DNA of 64,000 nucleotides from Plecoglossus altivelis (GCA_036571765.1 BROE01000020.1:19918179-19982178); one strand, 5' to 3'; positions 1 to 13,188 are shown, counted from the stretch's first letter. The notes: generated by a model not told the origin, from the letters alone. Numbers and translations are program-made.

Positions 1-182
1 GCGTTAATGAACTATAATCTCAAAAGGGCTGATTGTGTTCGTCAGCCACAGATCAGTACTGTGTGTAATGGTGGTGCTGCCAGTACAGACAGACTCCAAG
101 CAGGATTCAAGAGCCCAGTTTGCACAAACCTGCTGACCTGCATTTCAAGAGACTGGGGTGACACAGCAGAGCAGTCCTGGGG

Positions 183-380
183 CAGTTCTGACCACTGGAA
201 CAGTTCTAACCACTGGAACAGTTCTGACCACTGGAACAGTTCTAACCACTGGAACAGTTCTGACCACTGGAACAGTTCTGACCACTGGAACAGTTCTAAC
301 CACTGGAACAGTTCTGGTCACTGGAACAGTTCTAACCACTGGAACAGTTCCGACCACTGGAACAGTTCTGACCACTGGAA
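183..380. repeat. 18-bp minisatellite, 11 copies
   Basis: Unit CAGTTCTGACCACTGGAA with T/C variants. The open frames across it are due to the 18-bp period. Confidence 0.95.
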
Positions 381-506
381 CATGATGACAGCAGTGTGGT
401 GGCCAGTGTGCATGATGACAGCAGTGTGTGGTGGCCAGTGTGCATGATGACAGCAGTGTGTGGTGGCCAGTGTGCATGATGACAGCAGTGTGTGGTGGCC
501 AGTGTG
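381..506. repeat. 30-32-bp minisatellite, 4 copies
   Basis: Unit begins CATGATGACAGCAGTGTG and ends GGTGGCCAGTGTG. Confidence 0.95.
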
Positions 507-560
507 CATCTGTGTCAATCCACCCAGTGAAGAGCAGCATGACCACCAGCTACATGAGCA

Positions 561-720
561 GCATCCAATCAGGGAGCAGCAGGCTCCTCCTCTGCTGGCA
601 GCATCCAATCAGGGAGCAGCAGGCTCCTCCTCTGCTGGCAGCATCCAATCAGAGAGCAGCAGGCTCCTCCTCTGCTGGCGGCATCCAATCAGGGAGCAGC
701 AGGCTCCTCCTCTGCTGGCA
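561..720. repeat. 40-bp minisatellite, exactly 4 copies
   Basis: Unit begins GCATCCAATCAGGGAGCAGC. The copies are nearly identical, so the array is recent. Confidence 0.95.
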
Positions 721-798
721 GGGATGTGAACTTCCTGCTCCTTTGATGTAGGTCACATCAGAAGATTACGCAACACCTCCTGAGAAAAGCTCTTTATT

Positions 799-839
799 CA
801 TAGTGTGTGAGTGTGTGTCTGTGTGTGTACATGTGTGTA

Positions 840-871
<32 letters not shown>

Positions 872-880
872 GGGGGGGGG
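799..880. repeat. GT microsatellite with G-run
   Basis: (GT)n interrupted by C and A, ending in a run of 10 G. Confidence 0.9.
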
Positions 881-1187
881 TGCTTGCTACAACAGGTGGG
901 ATCAGCTGACATACATATCCAGGATGATTAACATGCTGGCTTGCTGGTTAAAGGGGAATACCCTGCTGACTGCCTCCTCATGGTAATTCATACCGACTCG
1001 CCTGAAGCCATCAAACTTCTCACATCCAGACCTCCATTAACACAAGGGGTTTACAGCCACCTAATGAATGAGTAATGAATCTGCTGGCTACTGGAAACTA
1101 CCTCCCCCCTGACCTGTCTTCTTCTACTGGAGGATGTTGTTACTGTAGAGACCTGGGAAACAGCATGGACAGCTGATCTGCTGAGGA

Positions 1188-1540
1188 AAGCTGCCTCCCT
1201 CTCTCCCTCTCTGCCTCCCTCTCTCCCTCTCTGCCTCCCTCTCTCCCTCTCTGCCTCCCTCTCTCCCTCTCTGCCTCCCTCCCTCTCTGCCTCCCCCTCT
1301 CTCTGCCTCCCTCCCTCTCTCTGCCTCCCTCTCTCTCTGCCTCCCTCTCTCTCTCTCTGCCTCCCTCTCTCTCTCTCTGCCTCCATCTCACACTGCCTCC
1401 CTCTCTCTCTCTGCCTCCATCTCACACTGCCTCCTTTACTCCATCCATCCTTCCACCTCTCTCTCCCTTTCTTCTTCCATCCATCCTTCCACCTCTCTCT
1501 CCCTTTCTTCTTCCATCCATCCTTCCACCCCTTCTCTGGC
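1188..1540. repeat. CT-rich arrays
   Basis: Tandem CTGCCTCCCTCTCTCC-type units to about 1440, then longer units holding CTTCCATCCATCCTTCCACC. Confidence 0.9.
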
Positions 1541-1934
1541 CAGGCTGGCGTTGCTCTCAAGACCCAGAGGACATTAAAGCAGACAGTCTTACCTCTAGAA
1601 TTCAACCAGTTGCTTAGAAATGACCTCACCGTCAAACGTGCACACGTGTCTCCTGTCAGAGGAGGACGTTCTTCAGCAGTTTGTCTGGATCTGGCATCTC
1701 CGTGAGCAAAGGGAAGGCTTTGTGGCTGAGGAAACGCAGGTGTTCATAGCCTGGAGATGAGAACAGTCAGGCTGTCTCCACAGCTGGGGTCTAAGACTTC
1801 AGAACCTGTAGAAGTGTGTCAGGCTGGGTGAAGGGCCAGCTAAACCAAGCAGGAGGGAATCACATGATGTACACACAGCCATTACTGAGAGGTCTCAATC
1901 TGGCTCAAATACACGCTCCTTCATCATCTCTTTT

Positions 1935-2235
1935 CTGACTACCCTCCTCTTCATCTCTCCCCTGTCTGCCTCCCTCTTCATCTCCCCTTTCTCCCTCCCT
2001 CTTCATCTCTGCCCTGTCTCTCTCTCTCTCTTCATCTCACTCCTCTCGCTCCCTCTACTTTCTCTCCTGTCTATTTCTCTCTTCATCACTCTGCCTCTTT
2101 CCATTTCTCCCTTCTCCCTCACTGTACCAACTCCTCTCTCGATCTCTCCTCCCTCCCTCCCTCTGTCCATCTGTCCTCCCTCCCTCCCCTCTCCCTCCCC
2201 TCCCTACTTCATCAGGCCTCAGACCCTTCACAACC
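1935..2235. repeat. CT-rich low-complexity tract
   Basis: Irregular CCCTCTTCATCTC-type repeats. Confidence 0.85.
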
Positions 2236-2593
2236 AGCCTCTCCTCCCACACAGCCTGCAGATATCATATCTAGGTTTCCTGCTGATCATCAGTGATCAC
2301 TGCCAGATCAATACCAGAGGGCTCATGTATACAGAAAGATGGATCTTCTGGTTTGACAAAAATGTGTTTCTCTCTTTTACTCTGCAATATCAAATCACTG
2401 CTGCACAACAACCTTACATATAATAGTCCTGCCTTTCTAGCCAAATGACAAATCGATTGGTTTGGCCAAAGCAATGGAGCGCCCTGGTAGGAGTACTTCT
2501 GATCAGTGAGCTGTTGTCCAGCCTTCCCACAATGCACCTCAGTCAGGTCTTTGAGCAGCTGGCTGGCAACGCCTCCAGGTCACCAGAGGTGAC

Positions 2594-2830
2594 ACACCTG
2601 GGGAAGAATCCCACCTGCCACACACACACACACACTCACACACTCACACACTCACTCACGCATACACACACACCTGGGGAAGAATCCCACCTGCCACACA
2701 CACACACACTCACACACACACACTCACTCACACACTCACTCACGCATACACACTCACACACACACACACACACACACACACCTGGGGAAGAATCCCACCT
2801 GCCACACACACACACACAGACTGTCAGACA
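2594..2830. repeat. CA microsatellite with three interspersed units
   Basis: CCTGGGGAAGAATCCCACCT occurs three times, each time separated by (CA)n. Confidence 0.95.
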
Positions 2831-3123
2831 CACACAAACAGGATGATGGTTTTTGGCCTGTTGATTACTAGAGTGGTTTCATTGATGGAGCGCACTCATA
2901 GAAATCATTGCTTGACATTTCAGAGTACAGCTTGTGAATACTAACTATGCTACCATGGAGCAAAGCCCTCACATCACACTGTGCTCCTTCACAGATGTAT
3001 ACCAGAGGAATCACAACATGGTCATCGCCTTTAAATCACTGCCTGTAGGCATCATGTCAAACTGGCCATCATGTGTGATCCCTCACCACTTCATCCCAGC
3101 TATCTTGTCTCTGCAGGCATGGT

Positions 3124-3199
3124 ACAGATATGGATGTTGTGGACAGATATGGATGTTGTGGACAGATATGGATGTTGTGTACAGATATGGATGTTGTGT
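3124..3199. repeat. 19-bp minisatellite, 4 copies
   Basis: Unit ACAGATATGGATGTTGTGG. Confidence 0.95.
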
Positions 3200-3566
3200 A
3201 CATCTACACTGGTATCATCTACATAGTTTGCTCTGTCGTGTCTACGGACGTCTAGGTGGATTTTACGCACGATAAAAGGTGTCATCCAGTCACACAACTT
3301 TAGATGTGCGAGTGTGCGTTCAAAGAGGGTTGATCAAACTCAGCCTCCTGATAGAGTCTGTGTCAAACCCATTACACACTTCTCAAAGACCGTTCCGTTA
3401 CCGCGGTAACCATGGATACCCACAACAATGGCAGCCGGGGGAGTCTGACGGCTGTTAATGGAAGACGCAGTGAATCCGTGTCAGAGCCACGGGAGACCTG
3501 CCAGGGACCGGCCCTGGTCTCTCCTGGCAGAGTGAGGCTAGCAGGGAGCCTCAGGGAACGTGCGGG

Positions 3567-3746
3567 TTCTAGAACACCAGAGAGCTCCGTAGAACGGCTA
3601 AAGGTTCCAGATTCTAGAACACCAGAGAGCTCCGTAGAACGGCTGAAGGTTCCGGATTCTAGAACACCAGAGAGCTCCGTAGAACGGCTGAAGGTTCCAG
3701 ATTCTAGAACACCAGAGAGCTCCGTAGAACGGCTGAAGGTTCCAGA
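3567..3746. repeat. 45-bp minisatellite, exactly 4 copies
   Basis: Unit begins TTCTAGAACACCAGAGAGCT. 45 is a multiple of 3, so frames stay open on both strands. No codon bias or homology supports coding. Confidence 0.95.
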
Positions 3747-3879
3747 TTCTAGAACGTCTTCGTATTCTACAATCCGCTGGGCTTGGGGCGTGTGAGCCAG
3801 GGTGGTTATCTCTTGGTGGAGTCTGTCCGTAGAGGCCTGCACGGTTCAGCCAAGATTACACTGACACATCGATCTATGG

Positions 3880-4200
3880 AGCTGGAGAAGAGAGGGGGGA
3901 GGAGATGGGGGGGAGAAGGAGGGGAACATGAGGGGAGATGAGGAGAGGTGCTAAGGGGAAGGGGAGAAGTGGTGGGGAGAAGAGGAGATGAGGAGAAGTG
4001 GGGAGAAGGGGGAGGAGATGGGGTGGAGGAGAAGGAGGGGGAACATGAGGGGAGATGAGGAGAGGTGCTAGGGGGAAGGGGAGAGGAGGAAGAGCGGTAA
4101 GGAGAAGGGGAGAGGAGTGGTGGGGAGAAGGGGAGAGGAGAAGTGGTGGGGAGAAGGGGAGAGGAGTGGTGGGGAGAAAGGGAGATGAGGAGGAGAGGAC
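3880..4200. repeat. Purine-rich array
   Basis: GGGGAGAAGTGGTGGGGAGA-type units. Confidence 0.9.
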
Positions 4201-4747
4201 ACAGAAGGGAGAACAGGGCATGTGTGTGTTTTCTGTGCAGGTTAAAAGCGTAGGATGCCTTATCCTCACTAGAGAACTGCCTAGAACATAACTTCAGGAA
4301 CATTCTAGTATATTAGTGCTGTGCATTACTACGCCCACAATAGCCCCACAGCCATGCTGCAGGTGCGTCCACAGCCCACATCATGCAGTTCCCTGTCAGG
4401 CGAGACAGAAACTAAACGGGAAAGGTGGCTTGATGGAGGGGTGACATTACTCCTGCGTACCACGGTATCCTTCCCAACAGTCACTTTGCGTTTATTTAAT
4501 GCCATCGTGCAGCTGTCCTGCTTACACTCGCATGCTTAACCCCTCCTCAGGGAGGATTCATGGAGCATATCAATCACGCCCGTTCATCCCAGGTGAAGTG
4601 TGGTGTGGCGGGGTGAGGGGGTGTCATCAATCTGCCATGACAGAGACAGCAGACTGGACCAGGAAACTGAGTGGACGCACAACTGATTTAGACGGTCGTT
4701 AAACCCACGTTCCGTGTTGCGCAACATCATCTCTTCGCTCTCCGCTG

Positions 4748-5226
4748 CAGGCTCCTCTCCTCTGTCTGTCCTCCTCCTCTCCTCCGTCTCTCCTCCGTCT
4801 GTCCTCCATCTCTCCTCCTTCTGTCCTCCTCTCCTCCGTCTGTCCTCCTCCTCTCCTCCGTCTGTCCTCCATCTCTCCTCCTTCTGTCCTCTCCTCCGCC
4901 TCTCCTCCATCTCTCCTCCGTCTGTCCTCCTCTCCTCCGTCTGTCCTCCTCTCCTCCGTCTGTCCTCCTCTCCTCCGTCTGTCCTCCTCTCCTCCATCTC
5001 TCCTCCTTCTGTCCTCTCCTCCGCCTCTCCTCCATCTCTCCTCCTTCTGTCCTCCTCTCCTCCGTCTCTCCTCCTTCTCTCCTCTGTCTGTCCTCCTCTC
5101 CTCCGTCTGTCCTCCTCCTCTCCTCCGCCTCTCCTCCGTCTGCCCTCCATCTCTCCTCCGTCTGTCCTCCTCTCCTCCGTCTGTCCTCCTCCTCTCCTCC
5201 TTCTCTCCTCCTTCTGTCCTCTCCTC
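4748..5226. repeat. CT-rich minisatellite
   Basis: CTCCTCTCCTCCGTCTGTC-type units, about 25 copies with variants. Confidence 0.93.
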
Positions 5227-5309
5227 CTTTCAGTCTACAGGTTTCCTCTTCCCTGGAGGCAACTAAAACCCTCACCAGAGAAAACGCATCATCTACCACA
5301 TCACCACAT

Positions 5310-6040
5310 CCACCCGTGTGTGTTGGTGTGAGCAGGTGTGTTTAGCAGGTGTGTGTTGGTGTGAGCAGGTGTGTGTTGGTGTTTAGCAGGTGTGTGTTGG
5401 TGTGAGCAGCTGTGTTTAGCAGGTGTGTGTTGGTGTGTTTAGCAGGTGTGTGTTGGTGTGAGCAGGTGTGTTTAGCAGGTGTGTGTTGGTGTGTGTTGGT
5501 GTGAGCAGGTGTGTTTACCAGGTGTGTTGGTGTAAGCAGGTGTGTTTAGCAGGTGTGTGTGTTGGTGTGAGCAGTGTGTTTAGCGAGGGTGTGTGTTGGT
5601 GTGTGTTGGTTTGAGCAGTTGTTTACAGTGTGTTGTGTGAGCAGTGTGTTTAGCAGTGTGTGTGTGTGTGTTTGTGTTTGTTTTTGTTTGTGTGTGTGAG
5701 CATGCATGCATGTCTTTGTTTGTGTTGGTGTGTGTGTGTGGCAGGGGTAGCAGTGTGTTTGGTTGAGCAGGGGTTCACAGGTGTGTGGTTGTGGGAGCAG
5801 GTCGTAGCAGCGTGTTGGTGTGAGCAGGTGTGTTTAGCAGGTGTGTTGGTGTGAGCAGGTGTGTTTAGCAGGTGTGTGTGTTGGTGTGAGCAGGTGTGTT
5901 TAGCAGGTGTGTTGGTGTGAGCAGGTGTGTGTGTGTGACAGGTGTTGTGTTGATCTTGAGCAGGTGTTGTTGGTGTGAGCAGGTTGTGTTGGGGCAGGGT
6001 GTGTGTGTGGCAGGTGTGTGTAGCAGGGGTGTGTATCAGA
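5310..6040. repeat. GT-rich minisatellite
   Basis: Alternating GTGTGTTGGTGTGAGCAG and GTGTGTTTAGCAG units. Confidence 0.93.
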
Positions 6041-7030
6041 GGTGTATAGCAGGTTTGACATGCGTTCATCTCCCATCAGTCTGCTGGTAACGTCTGGATC
6101 AGTTTGCTCTGTACGTTTCAACTGTCTCATGTCAAGTCCTCACCACCATAACAGCACAATCCTTTATTACATATCGGTAGGAAGGATTTTCTTTTTTCAA
6201 CTGGCAGTTGTATCATTCTTTTGTCCTTTGAGCAGTAACACACACTGAAGTGACACTTAAGTGGCTGCTTGACTGAGCTTGTTTTAATAACGTACCACTT
6301 ACTGGCTTCGCAGATTCTGGTTATCGACTACGTTTATCTGGGTGCTTTGTAGCGATGTGAATATTGACTGTATTGATCTTTTATCAGGCTGGTCTACACA
6401 CAGTAGACCTCGAACACCTGCCCTGGCCCACCAGCTACCTGACAGAGGAAAGCAGAGGAGGAGGGGGGAGAGAGAAGTGAGGGGGGAGAGAGGAGAGAGA
6501 ATGAGGGCGAGGAGAGAGGAAGTGAGGGGGGAGAGAGAGAAGTGATGGGTGGGAGAGAGGAAGTGAGGTGGTGGGGGGGAGAGGAAGTTGAGGGGGGAGA
6601 AGAGGAAGTGAGGGGGTGGGGAGAGGAAAGTGAGGGTGGGGGAGAGGAAGTGAGCTGTCCACATTAGCAGGTGTCAGGGCTCGCCCCCGGTCCCCGGTTG
6701 TCATGGTGACAGAGTGTGGTATCCTCCAGGTGCATTGTGGGTTGACGGTGAAGTGATAGCCCCTATTGTGCAAGCTTGCTCACCCCTGGGCTACGTCTGC
6801 TATGAGCCCAGACTGAGGAGAGGAAGACAAGGACACATAATAATGTGGCTTTTTTGATATATTTTTTACAATTTGCGTTTCCGTATTACATTGTCGCTCA
6901 TCATTTTTACGACTAACAGAAAGGAGCGAGAGAACGAACAGGCAGAGTTGCAGTTTAAGCAGAATCTGCATTACTCCTTTGGGACGGGATGCGAGGGAAA
7001 GGGGGAGGAATAGTAAGCTGCAGTAGGTGG
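6041..7030. other. Gene-free stretch
   Basis: Contains a GA-rich array (6447-6655, AGAGAGGAAGTGAGGGG-type). The rest is unremarkable. Confidence 0.6.
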
Positions 7031-7274
7031 AGAGAGGGAGGGAGTGTAGGCAGAACATGGAGAGTCAGGAGGAGGATGGTAGCTTCTCAAGGAGGGAGAG
7101 AGGGAGGGAGTGCAGGCAGAACATGGAGAGTCAGGAGGAGGATGGTAGCTTCTCAAGGAGGGAGAGAGGGAGGGAGTGTAGGCAGAACATGGAGAGTCAG
7201 GAGGATGGTAGCTTCTCAAGGAGGGAGAGAGGGAGGGAGTGTAGGCAGAACATGGAGAGTCAGGAGGATGGTTA
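7031..7274. repeat. 66/63-bp minisatellite, 4 copies
   Basis: Unit holds GGCAGAACATGGAGAGTCAG. The later copies have lost one GAG triplet. Confidence 0.93.
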
Positions 7275-7640
7275 AGGCTTGGGAGGAAGGGAGACAGGTA
7301 GAGAGGAAGACAGGGAGGGAGGAAGACATGAAGAGAGGGAGAGGGAGGAAGACAGGTAGAGAAGGAGGGAGACAGGTAGAGAGGGAGGGAGAGAGGGACA
7401 GAGGAGGGGAGAGAGGGAGGAAGAAAGACATGAAGAGAGGGAGGGAGAAAGACAGGTAGAGAGGGAGGGAAACAGGGAGGGAGGAAGAGAGACAGGGAGG
7501 GAGGAAGAGAGACAGGGAGAGAGGAAGGGAGACAGGGAGAGAGGAAGGGAGAGAGGGACAGGGAGTGAGGGAGTGAGGGAGAGAGACAGGGAGAGAGGAA
7601 GAGAGACAGGGAAAGAGGAAGGGAGACAGGGAGAGACGAG
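7275..7640. repeat. Purine-rich array
   Basis: GGGAGAGAGGAAGGGAGACA-type units. Confidence 0.92.
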
Positions 7641-7734
7641 GCCAGCTCTGTCTGATAAATTATGCATGTGCACCGTCCTCCTTAGATCTGAGACCAGGAT
7701 CATGATCTCTCTCCTTCTCACCAAGCCCTCTGCC

Positions 7735-8530
7735 AAGCAGCAATACAGCCACCAGGCCAAGCAGCAACACAACCACCAGAACAGCACAGCAACACAGCCA
7801 CAGGCCAGCACAGCAACACAACCACCAGGCCAGCACAGCAACACAACCACCAGAACAGCACAGCAACACTACCACAACACCAGCACAGCCAAGCAGCAAT
7901 ACAGCCACAGGCCAGCACAGCAACACAACCACCAGGCCAGCACAGCAAGACTACCATAACACCAGCACAGCCAAGCAGCAACACAACCACCAGGCCAGCA
8001 CAGCAACACAGCCACAGGCCAGCACAGCAACACAACCACCAGAACAGCACAGCAACACAGCCACAGGCCAGCACAGCAACACAACCACCAGAACAGCACA
8101 GCAACACAGCCACAGGCCAGCACAGCCAAGCAGCAACACAACCACCAGGCCAGTCAGCAACACAGCCACAGGCCAGCACAGCAACACAACCACCAGAACA
8201 GCACAGCAACACAACCACCAGAACAGCACAGCAACACAACCACCAGGCCAGCACAGCAACACAACCACCAGGCCAGCACAGCAACACAACCACCAGGCCA
8301 GCATAGCAACACTACCATAACACCAGCACAGCCAAGCAGCAATACAGCCACCAGGCCAGTCAGCAATACAACCACAGGCCAGCACAGCAACACTACCACC
8401 AGGCCAGCACAGCAACACAACCACCAGAACAGCACAGCAACACGGCCACAGGCCAGCACAGCAACACAACCACCAGGCCAGCACAGCAACACTACCACAA
8501 GGCCAGCACAGCCAAGCAGCAACACAACCA
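7735..8530. repeat. About 25-bp minisatellite
   Basis: Variants of CAGCACAGCAACACAACCAC with alternating CAGGC or CAGAA. About 30 copies. Confidence 0.95.
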
Positions 8531-8676
8531 TCTCAGGAAAGTGGGCCAAAAGAGGGAAGCTATTTGTCTTCACGGTAAAACCTCCTAAAGTCTTCTGACA
8601 GAACGAAGCACCTCAGTGAGGAGAGGTAAGTGTTTGTCATAAACTCTCAAAGGGCAGGTGACAGGTGCACAGAAAA

Positions 8677-8795
8677 GTACACACACACACACACACACAC
8701 AAAACTATACACAACCACACGCACACACAGACACAATCACACGCGCACACACACTGACACAATCACACACAGACACAACCACACACACACACACT
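8677..8795. repeat. CA microsatellite, interrupted
   Basis: (CA)n with ACAATCACACG interruptions. Confidence 0.92.
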
Positions 8796-10883
8796 CTATC
8801 CTTGGTGTATATAGGGAGCTCTAAGTTTGTCCTCAGACACTGAACAGAGCACACTCAGCCTGAGGCTTAGTGTCTGTCTCTTCTCCAACTTGTCTACTAA
8901 ATGTCAGCCATGACTCCTCTATCCTGCTCGGCAACAACACGCTCCCAAGCTCAACACCATCGCCAGACCAAGCGACAACACAAAGGATCTTCAGTGCTCA
9001 TTGACATTCCCCTCAGCTAAGGAGACGCGACGCTGATGAAGATGTTCACCGCAGGCCTGGCGATTCTACCAGAACAGGCTGACTGACAGGAGAGGAAGAG
9101 GAGGGTGGGGAGGAAGAGATGGCCTCAGCTGGACACTAGTTTGTTCAGCTCCGCTTAGAGGAAGAATCAGAGTTTGTTACCATTCAAATCGTGGATGCTT
9201 CTCTCTTAGACAAACTTTCTACCTGAACGTGTCCCATCTTGTCTGCGATGCTCATCGCTCTCCAACTGGCTGGTGCCTGAAGTCTTCTTCTCCCAGCACA
9301 GGGATGATGTTGCATTTTCCTGCTGCTGGCCTCTGGTGGATCCTGGATGAAGCTGCAGGTCCTCCCACCTCCTCCTCTACTTCTTCTTCTCTCCTGCCAG
9401 GTAAACACCTCTCTCCTCCTCCCCCCCTGGTTAACACCTCTCTCCCCCTCCCCTCTCCCCCTGATAACTACCTCTCTCCTCCTCCCCTTTCCCCCTGATA
9501 ACTACCTCTCTCCTCCTCCCCTCTCCCCCTGATAACTACCTCTTTCCACCTCCCCTCTCCCCCTGATAACTTCCTCTTTTCTCCTCCTCTCCCTCTGGCT
9601 AATACCCATTTCCTTCTCCTCCCCTCTCCCATCCAGGGTATGTGTTTATCCTTATGCTCCTGTGTGCTTGTGAATGAGTGGGAGAGACAAAGGACGTGTG
9701 TTTGATCAGACTAAAAAGCTTCAAAGGAAAGCCCTCTAGGAACACCAACTGGAGCTGTTAAAGTGTGTTTGGTGCTCATGTTCTCTGTGTGTGTGTGTTT
9801 ACTTTCGGTACAGCAAACACACTCTACAACTCTCCCCAGAGCCAGTATGGCTTTAGGCTACGAGTACAGCTGGTCCATTCTACTGTACGTTCAGACAGGT
9901 CAACATCATTTCAGATTCGGACGTTGCGAAAGCTTCCCGTTTCCACAGCAACGGGAGGCAAAGGCTAGGGGGTACTCATGTCTCTGAAGACGTAGGTCAG
10001 GGGGTGAGACCGGGGGGGGAGACCGGAGGGGTGAGACCGGAGGGGAGGAGGAGAGAGAGAGAGAAAGAGTATGTTTTCCCTCCACCTTCTCCTCCTTGCC
10101 CAGAGCAGAGCCTAAACAGCAGGTGTGTATTGATCATCAGCCTATTCTATCAAACAGCTCTCATGGCTGTACGAGGTAGTACAGACTAATGGGTTACAGT
10201 AATGCTTCCAAATCAATCACTTTGTTCACATTCCCTGAAACGCACTGTATTCTGCCAACAAGAAAGCACTTGCATGTCAGACCATGCGTGTGTGTGTGTG
10301 TGTGTAGGCACGAATGCTTGTAAGTGTGTATGCTTGTGTGTGTAAATTATGACTAAAGTTAAGTTCAAGTAGATACACTTGTTTGTAAAACTTCTCCCAG
10401 ACTGACAGAAGACATTTAGTCTCTTTCTCCCTGCCAGGAATCAACCAACAACACCTTTAAAAGGGAGAGAAGTTTGTCACACCGTATCCTAACTGTATGT
10501 GAACGTCTGGCTACCGTGTCGCATCGCGTACTCTGAGCACGTCAAATTCACTTCGGTTATGTCATAAAAATGAACTACGATTTCATGCGCTACAGATCTT
10601 CCTACACAAGCAACAAAACAAAAACAAACAGAAACAGGGCAGCCGACAAAAAGTTCAGCCTAAACATTTTGGCGACGCGTCGCGCCACATCCAGTTAGGA
10701 CACAGTGTCACCAGTGTACATACATTCATCACTGATCACATCCTCACTTTCTGACAATATTGAGTCCGTTAAAATGTAAGTTAAATAAGGGTTAAGTAAA
10801 GAAAAGCGACAGATCAATTGTTTGAACGTTGACGAAAAGATAATGAACTTGAAAACGCTGCGTCTTCAGATAGAAGCTCTCAA
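8796..10883. other. Gene-free stretch
   Basis: Holds a 31-33-bp CT-rich minisatellite (about 9400-9615, CCCCTGATAACTACCTCTC core) and a GT tract near 10288. An open, unrepetitive stretch at 9229-9400 precedes GGTAAAC but matches nothing I know. Confidence 0.55.
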
Positions 10884-11095
10884 CCCTTGTGCTCTCTTCG
10901 TATTCTGCAATTCACCCTGTCCTAAGGGTCAAAGGTCACACCATCAACTCTGAAATAAAGCAGGTTGATAACATTAGTACCCCCTGTACCCATTTAGGTA
11001 CTGAAATGTGTAGCCATACCACAGATGAATCAGGAGCAGTTAGTTGTGCATTAAAAGGTTTCGCGTCACTATGACCCTGGAAGAGAATACAGGGG
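10884..11095 (+). mobile_element. piggyBac-like MITE, copy 1
   Basis: Begins CCCTTGTGCTCTC and ends GGGG followed by TTAA. It shares TTCTGCAATTC, TCCTAAG-GTCAA, TGAAATAAAGCAG, CACTGAAATGTG and a GTGCATTAAA block with copy 2, in the same order and orientation. TTAA flanks and CCC ends suggest piggyBac. No transposase is present. Confidence 0.6.
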
Positions 11096-11764
11096 TTAAA
11101 CAGGGTGGAATAAGGCCTATTAGCCTATTGTTATGTGAAATAAAGGTAATTTTCATCGTTTGGAATTTTTTTAACACATTGGGTAGGATATTGTTGATGA
11201 AAACAAAACACACATGGAGAAATATTGCATAATAACTTGGATATTGACCTGAAACCAGAATCCTACAGGAAACAGCGTGCCACCACACAAATGCAAAAAT
11301 AAATAGCTGATTAAGCTACATAGCTCCTGGTAAATAAATAAAAAAAGATCTTTATTAGCCCTCTGCATTTTTATTCAGGAAAATGAGCATGTCCACAATC
11401 TCAGGAGAGAGGTGGGTGCAGAGTCGATTTACAAGCAGCTCAGCAGTAGATAAGATTCTGCAGTAACTGAGGTTATCAGCACTGTTGAGGTCCTACTTGA
11501 CAAGGACATTAAGGGCTTTTAATCCAGACACGTTTTTCTCCATTCTTACAAACCTGTTTTACTTCATCTTCCATGGCCAAGTACGATTCCAATCCAAAGT
11601 TGCCAAAAATACCTAGAAATGTTTCTGATCTGCTTTTTCTCATTGCTGCATTGGATGCAGAAATGGCCAGCAAGAACACATCTGATTACCCAGAAGTCAT
11701 TGCAAGATGTCAGGAGAGGTGGACTAACTTAACTTTGTTTTTACTATTCATATTTCTGAACTTT
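11096..11764. other. Gene-free stretch
   Basis: AT-rich. A 65-codon ORF at 11573-11770 runs into the LINE end and is not recognised; it may be part of a neighbouring element. Confidence 0.5.
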
Positions 11765-12142
11765 GGGTAATGACCGAAAGGACGAGATCGAGGATACAAG
11801 CGGTCGAAATGAGTTTTCTCCGCAGGGTGGCTGGGTGCTCCCTTAGAGATAAGGTGAGGAGCTCGGTCACACGGGAGGAGCTCGGAGTAGAGCCGCTGCT
11901 CCTCCACGTCGGGAGGAGCCAGCTGAGGTGGCTCGGGCCTCCTGGACGCCTCCCTCGGGAAGACCCAGGACACGCTGGAGGGACTATGTCTCTCAGCTGG
12001 CCTGGGAACGCCTCGGGATCCCCCCGGAGGAGCTGGAGGTGGTGTGCGTGGAGAAGGAAGTCTGGGCCTCCCTACTCAGACTGCTGCCCCCGCGACCCGG
12101 CCCCGGATAAGCGGAAGAAAATGGATGGATGGATGGATATTT
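11765..12142 (+). mobile_element. LINE 3' end (Rex3/RTE-like), broken
   Basis: The translation matches the C-terminal end of the reverse-transcriptase polyprotein of a very common fish non-LTR element: R-S-R-I-Q-A-V-E-M-S-F-L-R-R-V-A-G in one frame (from about 11782), then R-W-R-D-Y-V-S-Q-L-A-W-E-R in another (about 11960-12110), ending R-P-G-P-G and a stop. The frame change and missing intervening residues show an internal deletion. The element is 5' truncated and ends in a short GGAT/ATGG tandem, as I recall for Rex3. It is a dead copy. Confidence 0.85.
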
Positions 12143-13037
12143 CAGCTAAACAGTACATGAAAATCTAATTACAATGCAACGGAAAATGGCTAGCGTCATC
12201 GCTGAAAATGTACTTATTTTACTTATGATTCGACTCATTCGAAAATTTGTTACGACTTTTCGATAACACAGCTAGCGAGTCCAGGTATTACATAACAGCC
12301 AGGAAAACCTGCATCTCAATTTGTTCTTTGTCCTCAAGGTCTTGAGAGAGAATGTGCTAGCGATCTTCGAATTGCTCCTGGTTCCAGTCCTGGTTGGTTC
12401 TCCACAGCACTCTAGTGAGCTGGCCTGGGATGGGATGCAAGGCTTGTTGAAATACAGCACATCTTCGCTTTGTTGGTTATCATTAAAGGTGTAGTCGTCA
12501 CCTACAGCGTTGTAGTGTTGTTGTAGGAGTGCCATTCCCCCATTTTAAGCACCAAATTAAAGAAAACTCGCTGCAATACACAGGGTCATGTAGCATACAT
12601 TTAAAAAAAATTGATTTTATCATCTTTAACATCTCAACTCTTACAATTCATGAAATATTATTTTAACATCAGCTGATATATTTAATTTCAAGACTGATCA
12701 TTAAAACCTTTCAAATTCAACTGCGCACAATTATTTTATTGAGTATTTAAATACTAACTTTAGGATTTTTCAAATTCTATTATCCACATCCATCCCTACC
12801 CTGAACACCATCATCCATTACATGGCAGCATGCCTGAACAGTCATCCCTGAACACTGTCATCCAGCACATGGCAGCATCCCTGACACAGTCATCCCTAAA
12901 CACAGTCATCCCTGAACACAGTCATCCCTGAACACTCATCCATCACATGGCGGCATGGACACTGTCATCCCTCTCCAGGCAGGAGTGGGGGGGGGGGGGG
13001 TGTTAAGCTTTCTTTGAAGCCAGATGATGACACATTG

Positions 13038-13083
<46 letters not shown>

Positions 13084-13188
13084 CTGTTTCCCTGGTAACA
13101 GCTAGAAGGCACTAAAGGTTTTCTTGACTCATTTCCAAACTACGTTTTCATGGTAACATATTCCTCATCTTCCTAGCAGTCAGGATTA
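12143..13188. other. Gene-free stretch with short arrays
   Basis: AT-rich to 12790, then irregular repeats of CATCCCTGAACACAGT (12799-12970), a G-run, and a (CA)n at about 13040-13081. Confidence 0.6.

Larger units (their letters stand above)
882..4747. other. Gene-free stretch between arrays
   Basis: The non-repeat parts (881-1187, 1541-1934, 2236-2593, 2831-3123, 3200-3566, 3747-3879, 4201-4747) show no exon or element I recognise. Confidence 0.6.

Noticed and set aside
183..720. CRISPR-like direct repeats
   Set aside because: Units abut with no unique spacers and the genome is eukaryotic.
7718..8573. Minus-strand hydrophobic ORFs rich in Leu, Val, Cys and Trp
   Set aside because: They resemble membrane proteins but are the 25-bp minisatellite in overlapping frames.
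9229..9400. Possible plus-strand exon ending in a GTAAAC donor
   Set aside because: No recognisable protein and no partner exon. The donor lies at the edge of a repeat.
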